NCBI GenBank assembly: GCA_026125665.1
Contig: JAHCKS010000019.1
Location: forward strand, 1 to 64,000
Length of the DNA stretch: 64,000 nt
Source: Rubrivivax sp.
Lineage (GTDB): Bacteria; Pseudomonadota; Gammaproteobacteria; Burkholderiales; Burkholderiaceae_C
Direction of reading: 5' to 3'
Shown: positions 17,828 through 26,288 of the stretch, piece after piece
Layout of the letters: each line of letters begins with the position of its first letter
Position numbering within the stretch: position 1 is the first letter of the stretch
Position numbers and translations under genes: made by a program
The notes under the pieces: model-generated
The model's input: the letters and a program-made list of their open reading frames with translations, nothing else
What the model was told of the DNA's origin: nothing
Database searches by the model: none

Positions 17828-18694
17828 ATGCAGTTCGACGCGTGGCTCGATCAGGCCTGGGATGAACATGCGGCGCAGCCGGCCGCGGTGGCCGCACGAA
17901 TCGCGGCGGACGCGCTGCCGCTGACGCGCACCGACGCGCACGTGGCCGCGCTGATCCGCCTCACGCACCATGTCTATGGCGACCACCTCGGGCGCTGGAC
18001 CGAGGGCCGCCAGCACATCTTCCACTTCGGCACCAGCGACCCGGCCGGCCCGATGGCCGGCACGGCGCAGCGCATCTTCGACGCCAGCCTCGCGCTCGCC
18101 GGCGGGCTGGAAGACCTGCGCGGCCCGATGGCGCCTTCGGAGCGCATCCGCGTCACGGCACATGCCGCGTCGGCGCTGGCCGAGCGCGACACGCCGCGCG
18201 CCGCCTCGCTGCTGCGCGAGGCGGCGCTCGAGTTCGACACCGAAGCGCTGCCGAACACCGATCCGGCCTGCCGCGCCATCGCCGTGACCGGCAACGACAT
18301 CGCGATGACGCTGTCGGACAAGCTCACGCGCAGCGACGCCGAACGCGACCTGATGCTCCTGGGCGCGCGCACGGCGCGCGACTACTGGGCGCGCGCCGGC
18401 ACCTGGCTCGAGGTGGAGCGCGCCGAGTACCGGCTGGCCATCAGCTGGCTGAAGGCGCCCGACCTCGCCGCGGCGCGGCGCCATGCACGCAAGTGCCTCG
18501 ACCTCGTGCGCGAACACGAGGCGCCGCCGCTGGAGTGGTTCTTCGGCTGGGAGGCGATGGCGCTGGTCGAACGCGCCCTCGGCAACGTCGTCGCGCACCG
18601 GCAGGCGGTGGTGCAGATGAAGGCGGCGTTCGAGGGCCTGTCCGAAGCGGACCGCGCGTGGTGCCGGCCGAGCCTGGTGAAGGCCGGCGGCTGA
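17828..18694 (+). CDS. Conserved hypothetical protein, TPR-like helical repeats
   Basis: A 288-residue soluble protein without signal peptide or membrane segment. It is rich in paired amphipathic helices (for example [21 protein letters not shown] and [19 protein letters not shown]), suggesting a TPR-like or superhelical fold. Cys residues are few and no catalytic motif is visible. GGAGAGG lies about 8 bases before ATG 17828. It stands alone between divergent yebC and the downstream HerA-like ATPase. Function unknown. Confidence 0.8.
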   Translation: MQFDAWLDQAWDEHAAQPAAVAARIAADALPLTRTDAHVAALIRLTHHVYGDHLGRWTEGRQHIFHFGTSDPAGPMAGTAQRIFDASLALAGGLEDLRGPMAPSERIRVTAHAASALAERDTPRAASLLREAALEFDTEALPNTDPACRAIAVTGNDIAMTLSDKLTRSDAERDLMLLGARTARDYWARAGTWLEVERAEYRLAISWLKAPDLAAARRHARKCLDLVREHEAPPLEWFFGWEAMALVERALGNVVAHRQAVVQMKAAFEGLSEADRAWCRPSLVKAGG

Positions 18695-18792
18695 CCGCCT
18701 TGCGCACCGGGCCGCGCGGCGGGAAGCGGCGCGAGGCGGCGCTGCTCTAGACTTTGTGCCGCCTCGTCCTCGAGCCCGCCTGGAGCGCCCCC

Positions 18793-20367
18793 ATGCCCGA
18801 CCCCATCCTCGTCGCCCAGCACGGCGAGATCACCTGCCAGCTGCTGCCGGCGCTGGCCAACCGGCACGGCCTCGTCACCGGCGCCACCGGCACCGGCAAG
18901 ACGATCACGCTGCAAAGGCTCGCCGAGAGCTTCTCGGCCATCGGCGTGCCGGTCTTCCTGGCCGACGTCAAGGGCGACCTCACCGGCATCACGCAGAAGG
19001 GCAGCGTCGGCGCCAAGATGGCCGGCATCCTGAAGGACCGCGGCCTGCCCATGCCCGAGTCGACGCAGTGCCCGGCCACGCTGTGGGACGTGTTCGGCGA
19101 GCAGGGCCACCCCGTGCGCGCCACGGTCAGCGACATGGGCCCGCTGCTGCTGGCGCGCATGCTGGCGCTGAACGAGACGCAGCAGGGCGTGCTCAACCTC
19201 GTGTTCAAGATCGCCGACGACAACGGCCTGGCGCTGCTGGACATGAAGGACCTGCGCGCCATGCTGCAGTTCGTCGGCGACAACGCGAAGGACTTCACCA
19301 CCGAATACGGCAACATCAGCGCGGCCAGCGTCGGCGCCATCCAGCGCGGCCTCTTGCAGATCGAGGAGCAGGGCGGCGACCGCTTCTTCGGCGAGCCGAT
19401 GCTCGACATCGGCGACTTCATGCAGACGATCGACGGCAAGGGGGTGGTGAACATCCTCGCCGCCGACCGGCTGATGACCTCGCCGCGCCTCTATGCCACC
19501 TTCCTGCTGTGGATGCTCTCCGAGCTGTTCGAGAGCCTGCCCGAGGTGGGCGACCTGGAGAAGCCCAAGCTCGTCTTCTTCTTCGACGAGGCGCACCTGC
19601 TGTTCAACGACGCGCCCAAGGCGCTCGTCGAGCGCATCGAGCTCGTCGTGCGCCTCGTGCGCAGCAAGGGTGTCGGTGTCTACTTCGTGACGCAGAACCC
19701 GCTGGACGTGCCCGACACGGTGCTGGCGCAGCTCGGCAACCGCGTGCAGCACGCGCTCAGGGCCTTCACGCCGCGCGACCAGAAGGCGGTGAAGAGCGCC
19801 GCCGAGACGATGCGCGCGAACCCCAAGATCGCCGACATGGCCACCGCCATCACCGAGCTCGCCGTCGGCGAGGCGCTGGTCAGCTTCCTCGACGAGAAGG
19901 GCCGGCCGAGCATCACCGAGCGCGTCTACGTCATCCCGCCGGGCAGCCAGATCGGCCCGATCACGCCCGACCAGCGCAAGGCGCTGCTGGCCGGCTCGCT
20001 GGTGGCGGGCGCCTACGACAAGGCGGTCGATCGCGACTCGGCCTACGAGAAGCTGAAGGGTCGCGCCGAGGCGGGTGCCGCGGAAGCGCAGCAGCGCGGG
20101 GGGCGCGCGGGCGCCGGCGGCATGGCGGGCATGCCGATGCCCACGGTGCCCGGTGGCACCGGGGCCGCCCAGGCACCGGCTGGCGGGGGCCTGGGCGGCA
20201 TGCTGAAGGACGCGGTGCTCGGCACCACCGGCCCGCGCGGCGGCCGCCATCCCGGCCTGGTCGAGAAGGCTGCATCGTCGGCGGTGCGCAGCATCGGCAC
20301 CGCGGTGGGCCGGGAGATCATCCGCGGCGTGCTCGGCTCGTTGCTCGGCGGCACGCGGCGGCGCTGA
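18793..20367 (+). CDS. HerA-like ATPase, DUF853/YjgR family
   Basis: A 524-residue P-loop ATPase of the FtsK/HerA class. Walker A is in [18 protein letters not shown] (about residues 28-45) and Walker B in [13 protein letters not shown]; the sensor-like segment [25 protein letters not shown] (cited in part) is typical of YjgR. The C-terminus is a Gly/Ala/Met-rich linker followed by a short conserved helix. Role is not established for the family; DNA translocation or helicase activity is inferred by relation to HerA. A TAGACT hexamer at 18748-18753, in the gap before the gene, is a possible -10. Confidence 0.9.
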   Translation: MPDPILVAQHGEITCQLLPALANRHGLVTGATGTGKTITLQRLAESFSAIGVPVFLADVKGDLTGITQKGSVGAKMAGILKDRGLPMPESTQCPATLWDVFGEQGHPVRATVSDMGPLLLARMLALNETQQGVLNLVFKIADDNGLALLDMKDLRAMLQFVGDNAKDFTTEYGNISAASVGAIQRGLLQIEEQGGDRFFGEPMLDIGDFMQTIDGKGVVNILAADRLMTSPRLYATFLLWMLSELFESLPEVGDLEKPKLVFFFDEAHLLFNDAPKALVERIELVVRLVRSKGVGVYFVTQNPLDVPDTVLAQLGNRVQHALRAFTPRDQKAVKSAAETMRANPKIADMATAITELAVGEALVSFLDEKGRPSITERVYVIPPGSQIGPITPDQRKALLAGSLVAGAYDKAVDRDSAYEKLKGRAEAGAAEAQQRGGRAGAGGMAGMPMPTVPGGTGAAQAPAGGGLGGMLKDAVLGTTGPRGGRHPGLVEKAASSAVRSIGTAVGREIIRGVLGSLLGGTRRR

Positions 20368-20404
20368 GGCGCCGCGGCGATGGGCGCGGGAGGCGCTGCG
20401 CGCC

Positions 20405-22126
20405 TCAGCGCCACGGCGCCACGAGAACGCGGGCCGCGCTGTCCAGGCCCGGCAGCAGCCGGTTGGCGAAGTAGCTGTTCGGCGAGTCCGGCTCGAGCGC
20501 CGAAAAGACGAGGTTGGCCAGCGGCTGGTCCATCGGCACGTACCAGCTGCCCGGCGCGGCCACCCGCTCACGCGGCGCCAGCGTCACCTGCACGAGGCGC
20601 GCCGTCTGCCGCTCGCTGACGCGGCCGAGCACGTCCGGCCGCTGTGCCTCCACACTCGTCACCTCCTGCCATTGCTCGGCCCGCAGCCGCAGCGGCTCGG
20701 CGAGACGCACGACGCGCACGCCGATGGCCTGCAGCCGAGCCACTGCGTCGTCCGCCTCGGGTGCCAGCCAGTAGCCGCACGGGCGAGGGCGCGTCCTCAG
20801 CGGCCGCAGTTCGAGCGACGACATCCACTCGGCGCGGATCGGCTTGTCGGCCCCGGTGTGCGGGTCGAGCATGACCACTTCGCGCGTCGTCGCGGTCTGC
20901 GCTGCGAGCACGACCGCCTCGCCGCGGCAGGCAGCGGCGACCACCTCGGCGCCGGCGCGGGTGCGCAGCGCCAGCAGATCGTCGGCGCGTGCCGCGGCGG
21001 CGGCGAGCAGCGCACGCATCGCCACGACGTGCGTATGCACGCGCCGCGCGAGGTGCGCCCGCCCGATGCCCACGCCGCGCGTCTCGAGCAGGAAGCTGAC
21101 GGCGTTGCGCAGCCCGTAGACATTGCGCGCCGTGTCCGGCTGCACGCCGCCCATGGCCAGCCGGAGGTCGCCGGGCACCAGCGCGTTGGTGTAGTACCAC
21201 TCGCTCGTCAACCCCTCGCGGGCCAGCGCCGCCAGCAGCGGCTGGCGGAACCAGGCCTCGCTGGCGTGCGCCAGCTCGGGGGGCATGTTGGCCGTGGTCG
21301 CGTACTGCAGCAGCAGGTCGTTGCGCTGCACCGCGCCGAACTTCTCCAGGTAGCGGCCGACCACGGTGTGCTCGTGCGCATCGACGACGACGACGGGGTC
21401 GAACTCGCGCACGAGCACGGCGACGGCACGCGCCTCCGGCGTACGCAGCAGCAGATGGTCGCGGTTGATGTCCGAGCCGTGGCGGCCGACGCGCTGCGCG
21501 CGCGCCGCGCCGTCGGGGTTGGCGCGCGGCAGCAGCACGACCTCGATGCGCTCCAGCAGCGGCGCGAGCTCGCCGCCGGGCGCGAGCTGGTGCGCCACCG
21601 CCAGCACCGCCTCGGCACCCGCGGGTTCATCCCCGTGCTGCTGGCCGATGACCAGCACACGCGGCCGGCCGGCGGCGGCCGCCGCACCGGCCCCGCGAGG
21701 CGCGGCCCGCGCGAAGTGCAGCGCGTCGATCGGCAGATCCTCGTGCGAACGACCGGCCGCCACGAGGCGCGGCCCGCCTTCTCGCGCCGCGAGCGCGCGC
21801 ATCGCCTGCGCGAGCTCGTCGTTGCTCGTGTAGGTGGCGCGCCCGGGTGCGAGCCCCGGGGTGGCGTACTGCACCGGCGGGGGCGGGAAGCGTGCCGCCA
21901 CGGCCTCGGCGTAAGGCGGGGCCATGGGGGACGGAACGGCCGGAGCGGCCGCCTCGGCCGGCGCGCTCGAGGCAAGCCGGTCCGCGTGCACGGCGACCGC
22001 GGGCGCCGTCGACGGGGCGGCAGGCCCCGCAGGCGCCGTCGTCGGCGCCGGCAGCGGCGCGCAGCCCCACAGCGCCGAGAGCATCAACGGCCAAAGGCCC
22101 TGGAAGGACGAGACGGGAGATGCCAC
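20405..22126 (-). CDS. M14-family zinc carboxypeptidase, probable lipoprotein
   Basis: About 573 residues. The peptidase M14 zinc site is visible as VIGQQHGDEPAGAEAVL (HxxE) and, further on, VVVDAHEHT; PRANPDGAARAQRVGRHGSDINRDH fits the substrate-binding block of M14. The N-terminus has a hydrophobic run ending in the lipobox ALWGC, so the enzyme is probably a periplasmic or outer-membrane lipoprotein acting on peptides or peptidoglycan fragments. Start is uncertain: ATG 22207 would overlap the divergent DUF1499 start codon and leave no promoter, so GTG 22126, just before the signal sequence, is preferred. Confidence 0.8.
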   Translation of the reverse strand: MASPVSSFQGLWPLMLSALWGCAPLPAPTTAPAGPAAPSTAPAVAVHADRLASSAPAEAAAPAVPSPMAPPYAEAVAARFPPPPVQYATPGLAPGRATYTSNDELAQAMRALAAREGGPRLVAAGRSHEDLPIDALHFARAAPRGAGAAAAAGRPRVLVIGQQHGDEPAGAEAVLAVAHQLAPGGELAPLLERIEVVLLPRANPDGAARAQRVGRHGSDINRDHLLLRTPEARAVAVLVREFDPVVVVDAHEHTVVGRYLEKFGAVQRNDLLLQYATTANMPPELAHASEAWFRQPLLAALAREGLTSEWYYTNALVPGDLRLAMGGVQPDTARNVYGLRNAVSFLLETRGVGIGRAHLARRVHTHVVAMRALLAAAAARADDLLALRTRAGAEVVAAACRGEAVVLAAQTATTREVVMLDPHTGADKPIRAEWMSSLELRPLRTRPRPCGYWLAPEADDAVARLQAIGVRVVRLAEPLRLRAEQWQEVTSVEAQRPDVLGRVSERQTARLVQVTLAPRERVAAPGSWYVPMDQPLANLVFSALEPDSPNSYFANRLLPGLDSAARVLVAPWR

Positions 22127-22205
22127 GAGGCGTCTGGTCGAAGCTCTTGCAGGCTCTTGCGAGAATCGTCGCCACGCCGGCACGCTGCCGGCGGGGGCCG
22201 CCGGC

Positions 22206-22733
22206 ATGGCGTGGGTGAAGGCTATCGCGATTGTGCTGACGGCGCTGCTGGCCCTGCTGGCCGTGCTGGCGCTGGCCGCGGGGCAGCTGGGCTGGCTGCG
22301 CGGTCCGGCCCCGTCGCGCCTCGGCCTCACCGAGGGCCGGCTGAAGCCGCCCTCGCGCACGCCCAACAGCGTCAGCAGCCAGGCCGACCTGTGGCCCGAC
22401 CATCCGCAGCGCGACTACGCGCGCATCGCGCCGTTCGCCGCCGGCACTGCGGCGGGCGGCCCGGACGCCACCTGGGCACGCCTGCGCCGCGTGCTCGAAG
22501 CCGACCGCCGCGCGCGGATCGTGCACGCCGACGGCGACTATCTCCACGCCGAGTTCACGACACGCTGGCTCGGCTTCGTCGACGACGCCGAGTTCTGGCT
22601 CGACCGCGCCGCCGGCGTCATCCACGTGCGTTCGTCGTCGCGCGTGGGGCGGCGCGACTACGGCGCCAACCGCGCGCGCGTCGAGTCGCTGCGCACACGG
22701 CTCGGCGGCTCGGGCGGCGCAGCCGGCGGCTGA
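22206..22733 (+). CDS. DUF1499 membrane-anchored protein
   Basis: A 175-residue protein with one N-terminal membrane helix (VKAIAIVLTALLALLAVLALAAG) and a DUF1499 domain. The C-terminal block VIHVRSSSRVGRRDYGANRAR is the family signature. ATG 22206 fits a compact signal-anchor start. Function is not established for the family. It is divergent from the M14 peptidase gene. Confidence 0.85.
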   Translation: MAWVKAIAIVLTALLALLAVLALAAGQLGWLRGPAPSRLGLTEGRLKPPSRTPNSVSSQADLWPDHPQRDYARIAPFAAGTAAGGPDATWARLRRVLEADRRARIVHADGDYLHAEFTTRWLGFVDDAEFWLDRAAGVIHVRSSSRVGRRDYGANRARVESLRTRLGGSGGAAGG

Positions 22734-22815
22734 CGCCTGCCCCCGGCTCACCGCTCGCCGGGCGCGCGCGGCGTGCCGGGGGCGCCGTGGCGCGCCGGCT
22801 GCCGCCGCGGCCGAT

Positions 22816-23340
22816 TCAGGCGGCCAGCGCCGTGGCCGAACCGAACCGCGGCGAGTGCATCGTCGGGCGATAGCCGCGCACCTCGATGTCGCGCTTGTCC
22901 TCGGCGGCTGCCGCCGCCACCTCCTTGCGCACCTGCGCCTCGAGCAACGGGCGCAGCAGCGGGCCGACGAGCGGCGGCAGCGGCAGGCGCACCGTGATGT
23001 GCACACAGGTGCCCTCGACACCGCCTCGCGCCTCGGGCGTGAAGGCGAAGGCGAGCGAACCGCCCTGGTTGAAGCCTTCCACCGACGTGTCGACCATGCG
23101 GCCGTCGGCCAGGAAGCGGCGCTCGAACAGGTCGCGTTGCACGATGCCGAGCAGGCGCACGCGCTGCTCGTAGCGCAGGCCGTCGCCGGCGGCGTCGCGG
23201 CCTTCCTGCAGCACCCGGAACTGGAGCTTCGGGTGCACGCCGGCGTCGATGTGATGGCGCAGGTCGGCGAACTGGCTGCGCACGCGCGACTGCGGCGCGG
23301 CGATCCACTCGTCGTGGCTGACTTCGGCGAAGCGGGGCAT
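22816..23340 (-). CDS. SRPBCC/START-fold family protein
   Basis: A 174-residue soluble protein beginning MPRFAEVSHDEWIAAP. The pattern of an N-terminal strand, a long central sheet region (VHPKLQFRVL, VRLLGIVQRDLFERR, GGSLAFAF, GTCVHITVRLPLPPL) and a long C-terminal helix (LLRPLLEAQVRKEVAAAA) is that of SRPBCC ligand-binding proteins. No ligand can be named. It is divergent from the ECF sigma gene across 370 bases and could belong to its regulon (inference). Confidence 0.72.
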   Translation of the reverse strand: MPRFAEVSHDEWIAAPQSRVRSQFADLRHHIDAGVHPKLQFRVLQEGRDAAGDGLRYEQRVRLLGIVQRDLFERRFLADGRMVDTSVEGFNQGGSLAFAFTPEARGGVEGTCVHITVRLPLPPLVGPLLRPLLEAQVRKEVAAAAAEDKRDIEVRGYRPTMHSPRFGSATALAA

Positions 23341-23710
23341 GGTGTCTCCGGGTGGGGCTGGCGTGCATCGACTACGGCTGGCGCAGCGGCCCGGATGCAG
23401 CCGGGCCGCCCGGCGCGCCCGACCGGAAGGCCCCCGCCGGGGTGGACGCGCTGCATCCACGCGCACCGCGCCCCCGTATGCCCGAACGACGGGCAGTGCG
23501 CCTGGCGGTTTCCCGCCCGCCCCCCGCGCCCGCCGCAAAGAGAAACGACACGCACCCGGCATGCTCGCGACCGCCCCCACCGTTCCACCCCCCGGCGTTG
23601 CGTCGCGGCCGGTGCCACGCGCCGGCGGCGGCCCGGATCAGCGGCTGCGGCAGGCCCGGCCGCGACCCTGGCTGCGGATAATCGCGGGCACCTTGCGGTC
23701 TTCGTCCGCC
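23341..23710. other. 370-bp intergenic region between SRPBCC gene and sigma-factor gene
   Basis: This divergent spacer must hold promoters for both neighbours. It is very GC-rich; I see no strong palindrome, no terminator and no convincing coding potential. An ECF-type promoter could not be located with confidence. Confidence 0.4.
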
Positions 23711-24508
23711 ATGCCCTCGACCGCCCGACACCCGCCGCTGCCGCCGCACGGGCAGGCCGCCGGCTCGGCCATCGCGCCCGGCGCAGCCGCGGAGCGCGCC
23801 AACGAGGCTGAGGCCGCCGATGCCGCCGCGGCCGCTCGCCGCGAGCGCGACCGGCGGCTCGCCGACCTGCTGGCCGCCGCGTCCGCCGGCGACGGCGACG
23901 CCTTCGAATGCTTCTACGAGCAGACGTTCGCCTACGCGCGCACGGTGGCGCGGCGGCTGCTGCGCGATGCCGCCGAGGTCGAGGACCTTCTGGCCGACTG
24001 CTACTTCGAGGCCTGGCGCTCGGTGGCACGCTTCGACCCTGCCCGGGGCAGTGCCGTCACGTGGCTGCTGACGCTGGTGCGCAGCCGCGGCGTGGACGCG
24101 CTGCGCGCGGCCGCCGCCCGTCCGGATCGCGCTTCGGGGCGCGAAGGCGTCGGCCCGGCCGAAGCCGAAAGGAGCGAGGCCGCCGTCGAGAACCGGGGAA
24201 CCGCCGACCTGGGCGCCGACACCGAGGCCGACCCGGCCGAGCGGCTCTGGCGGCGGCAGGCCACCGCCGGCCTGCACGCCGCGCTGGCCACGCTCAGCGC
24301 CGCCGAGCGATGGGTGCTCGGCCTGGCTTACCTGCGCGAGATGCCTCACGCCGAGATCGCGCGCTGCACCGGCATGCCGCTCGGCACCGTGAAGTCGCAC
24401 GCCTTGCGGGCCCAGCGCAAGCTGCGCTGCGCGCTCGATCGCCGTGCCCTCGTTGCCAGCACCGCTGCGGCCGCCCCCGGCAGCGGCGCGGCGACCACCC
24501 CCCCATGA
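23711..24508 (+). CDS. ECF-type RNA polymerase sigma factor
   Basis: A 265-residue group 4 sigma factor. After an Ala-rich lead (1-55), region 2 reads FECFYEQTFAYARTVARRLL, then DAAEVEDLLADCYFEAW and GSAVTWLLTLVRSRGVDALR. A long acidic linker leads to region 4: ALATLSAAERWVLGLAYLREMPHAEIARCTGMPLGTVKSH (cited in part), a standard helix-turn-helix. Its stop overlaps the ATG of the next gene (ATGA), which encodes a cupin protein like the C-terminal domain of ChrR; this is the layout of ECF11/RpoE-ChrR stress modules. It should direct a small regulon, possibly for oxidative or singlet-oxygen stress (inference). Confidence 0.88.
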   Translation: MPSTARHPPLPPHGQAAGSAIAPGAAAERANEAEAADAAAAARRERDRRLADLLAAASAGDGDAFECFYEQTFAYARTVARRLLRDAAEVEDLLADCYFEAWRSVARFDPARGSAVTWLLTLVRSRGVDALRAAAARPDRASGREGVGPAEAERSEAAVENRGTADLGADTEADPAERLWRRQATAGLHAALATLSAAERWVLGLAYLREMPHAEIARCTGMPLGTVKSHALRAQRKLRCALDRRALVASTAAAAPGSGAATTPP

Positions 24509-25005
24509 AGACCCCGCCCTCACCCCCCCCGCGCGAGGACAGCGTCGGTCCGGCCGAGCCGGTGCTCGACGCCGACGTGCTGGCCTGGCTCGACGATGCC
24601 GTGGCGCCCGAGCCTGTCGACGCCGCGGCGCAGGCGCGCGTGAAGCGCCGCCTGCTGCGCCGCATCGCTGCCGAGAGCACGCCACGCCACCTGACGGTGC
24701 CCCCCGAGGCCGGCAACTGGCAGCCGTTCGGCCCCGGCGTCACGATCAAGGTGCTGCACCAGGAGGGCGAGACGATGTCGTACCTGCTGCGGCTGGCGCC
24801 GGGCGCCACGCTCCCGCCGCACCGCCACCCGGTCGACGAGGAGTGCCTGGTGCTCGAAGGCGAAATGCACATCGGCACCGTGGTCGTGGGCCCGGGCGGC
24901 TACCACCTCGGCCGCCGCGGCGTGCTGCATGACACCCTCGGGAGCCCCGGCGGCGCGCTGATCTTCCTGCGCGGAGCGGTTCCCGAGGCGGCGCTGTCGC
25001 TCTGA
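24505..25005 (+). CDS. ChrR-like cupin protein, probable cognate anti-sigma factor
   Basis: A 166-residue protein with a helical N-terminus (about 20-60, VLAWLDDAVAPEP then AQARVKRRLLRRIA) and a C-terminal cupin with LPPHRHPVDEECLVLEGEMHIG, the His/Glu metal motif. It is translationally coupled by a 4-base overlap to the sigma factor, so it is probably its sensor/anti-sigma partner. The Cys/His zinc ligands found in the N-terminal anti-sigma domain of classical ChrR are not visible, so zinc binding there is doubtful. It lies about 280 bases before the first gene of the polyene cluster on the same strand. Confidence 0.82.
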   Translation: MKTPPSPPPREDSVGPAEPVLDADVLAWLDDAVAPEPVDAAAQARVKRRLLRRIAAESTPRHLTVPPEAGNWQPFGPGVTIKVLHQEGETMSYLLRLAPGATLPPHRHPVDEECLVLEGEMHIGTVVVGPGGYHLGRRGVLHDTLGSPGGALIFLRGAVPEAALSL

Positions 25006-25101
25006 CCCGGCCACCCGCCCGGCGCGGCCGCCCGGTGCCCGGGCTGCTGCAATTCCCCACGGTGATCCTTCCCTGATCCGGGGCGGGCCCGCTCGCCGCT
25101 C

Positions 25102-25107
25102 TAGAAT
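25102..25107 (+). promoter_or_regulatory. Possible -10 element (TAGAAT) upstream of the polyene cluster
   Basis: TAGAAT lies in an otherwise GC-rich leader, 176 bases before the ACP start. The same hexamer, in TAGAATCSSG-like context, appears before glnS (46576-46581) and in the ubiD/transglycosylase spacer (61356-61361), suggesting the local -10 form. No good -35 is seen 17 bases upstream. Two TGATCC words at 25063-25068 and 25074-25079 may be part of another promoter. Confidence 0.3.
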
Positions 25108-25282
25108 TCGCGGTTTGCGCGGGCGGCCTGACGAGCCGTTGTGGGACTGCCCGGGCCGGTTTTCGTCGCGCCGCACGCGGCGGCGCCGATCGGCCGGTGC
25201 GTCAGCCGGCCCGCCGGTGCCCGAGCAGCGGCAGCGCGGCCGGACGGCGCACCAGAGTTTCCAAGCACCCGAGGGGTCCCAC

Positions 25283-25576
25283 TTGTCTTCGCCGCAGATC
25301 GCCTTTGGGGGCACCCCCCCGTCCACGCTGGAGCTGGAGCTGGCCCAGCTCTTCGTCGACGCCCTGAACCTCGAAACGTCGGCCGAGGCCATCGACCCGC
25401 TGGCGCCGCTCTTCGGCGAGGGGCTCGGCCTCGATTCGATCGACATCCTCGAGGTGGCGCTGGAGATCTCGCAGCGCTACGGCTTCCAGCTGCGTTCCGA
25501 CGACGAGAACAACCAGCGCATCTTCCAGAACCTGCGCAGCCTGGCCGCGCACGTGGCGCAGCATCGCACCAGGTAG
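25283..25576 (+). CDS. Acyl carrier protein of the aryl polyene cluster
   Basis: A 97-residue ACP. The phosphopantetheine site is Ser52 in GEGLGLDSIDILEVAL, preceded by the helix LELELAQLFVDALNLE. TTG 25283 is chosen: GAGGGG sits 6 bases upstream and the frame before it is not protein-like. It is the only ACP I find in the cluster; described APE clusters usually carry two. It should hold the aryl starter and the growing polyene chain for the ketosynthases downstream. First gene of the plus arm. Confidence 0.88.
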   Translation: MSSPQIAFGGTPPSTLELELAQLFVDALNLETSAEAIDPLAPLFGEGLGLDSIDILEVALEISQRYGFQLRSDDENNQRIFQNLRSLAAHVAQHRTR

Positions 25577-25619
25577 CGCCGGCGCGCCCGCGCCGAGCGC
25601 CACAGCCGTCGCCTTCCCG

Positions 25620-26288
25620 ATGCCGTCCCTGTCCGCGCCCCCCCTGTGGCGCCTCGCCGGCACGGGTGCGGCGGCAAGCGCCTACGCGGTCGTCTCGCAC
25701 CTGCTGATGGTGCACGCACCCGATCGCGCCTGGAGCGTGGCGGCGCTGTTCGGCCCGCTGTGGGCGGCCGTGGTGCTCGGCGCCTGGCTGCGGCGCCACT
25801 GGCCGACGCTGGCCGCCTGCGCGGCCGCGCTGGCCGTCGTCGCGACCGTCGTCGCGCGCGGCGGGGTCGAGGACATCCACCTCATGTACGTGCTGCAGCA
25901 CGCCGCGATCCACGTCGTGCTCGCCGGCGTGTTCGGCCTCACGCTGCGTGCCGGTCGCGTGCCGCTCATCACCGCCATGGCGATGCGCCTGCACCGCACC
26001 GTCACGCCGGCGATGCACCGATACACGCGCGCGCTGACGCAGCTGTGGACGTTCTACTTCGTCGGCATGATCGGCGTCTCCGTGCTCGTGTACTCGCTGG
26101 CGCCGTGGTCGTGGTGGTCGTTGTTCTGCAACGTCGTCACGCCCCTGGCGGCGCTCGTGCTCTTCGCCGGCGAACACGCCTGGCGCTGGAGCCGCCACCC
26201 GGAGTTCGAGCGCGTGTCGCCGTTCGGCGTCTGGCTGGCCTGGCGCGAGCGCGCACGCGAGCCCGGGGCCGGAGGCCTGTCGCCATGA
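25620..26288 (+). CDS. Polytopic membrane protein, COG4648-like, of APE clusters
   Basis: A 222-residue integral membrane protein with about five or six helices (for example LWAAVVLGAWL, LAACAAALAVVATVVA, HVVLAGVFGLTL, FYFVGMIGVSVLVYSLA, LAALVLFAGEHAW). Proteins of this type (COG4648) are a recurrent and specific part of aryl polyene clusters, next to the ACP and the AMP ligase; no enzymatic role is proven. Its stop overlaps the ATG of the AMP-ligase fusion by four bases, indicating coupled translation. Confidence 0.78.
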   Translation: MPSLSAPPLWRLAGTGAAASAYAVVSHLLMVHAPDRAWSVAALFGPLWAAVVLGAWLRRHWPTLAACAAALAVVATVVARGGVEDIHLMYVLQHAAIHVVLAGVFGLTLRAGRVPLITAMAMRLHRTVTPAMHRYTRALTQLWTFYFVGMIGVSVLVYSLAPWSWWSLFCNVVTPLAALVLFAGEHAWRWSRHPEFERVSPFGVWLAWRERAREPGAGGLSP

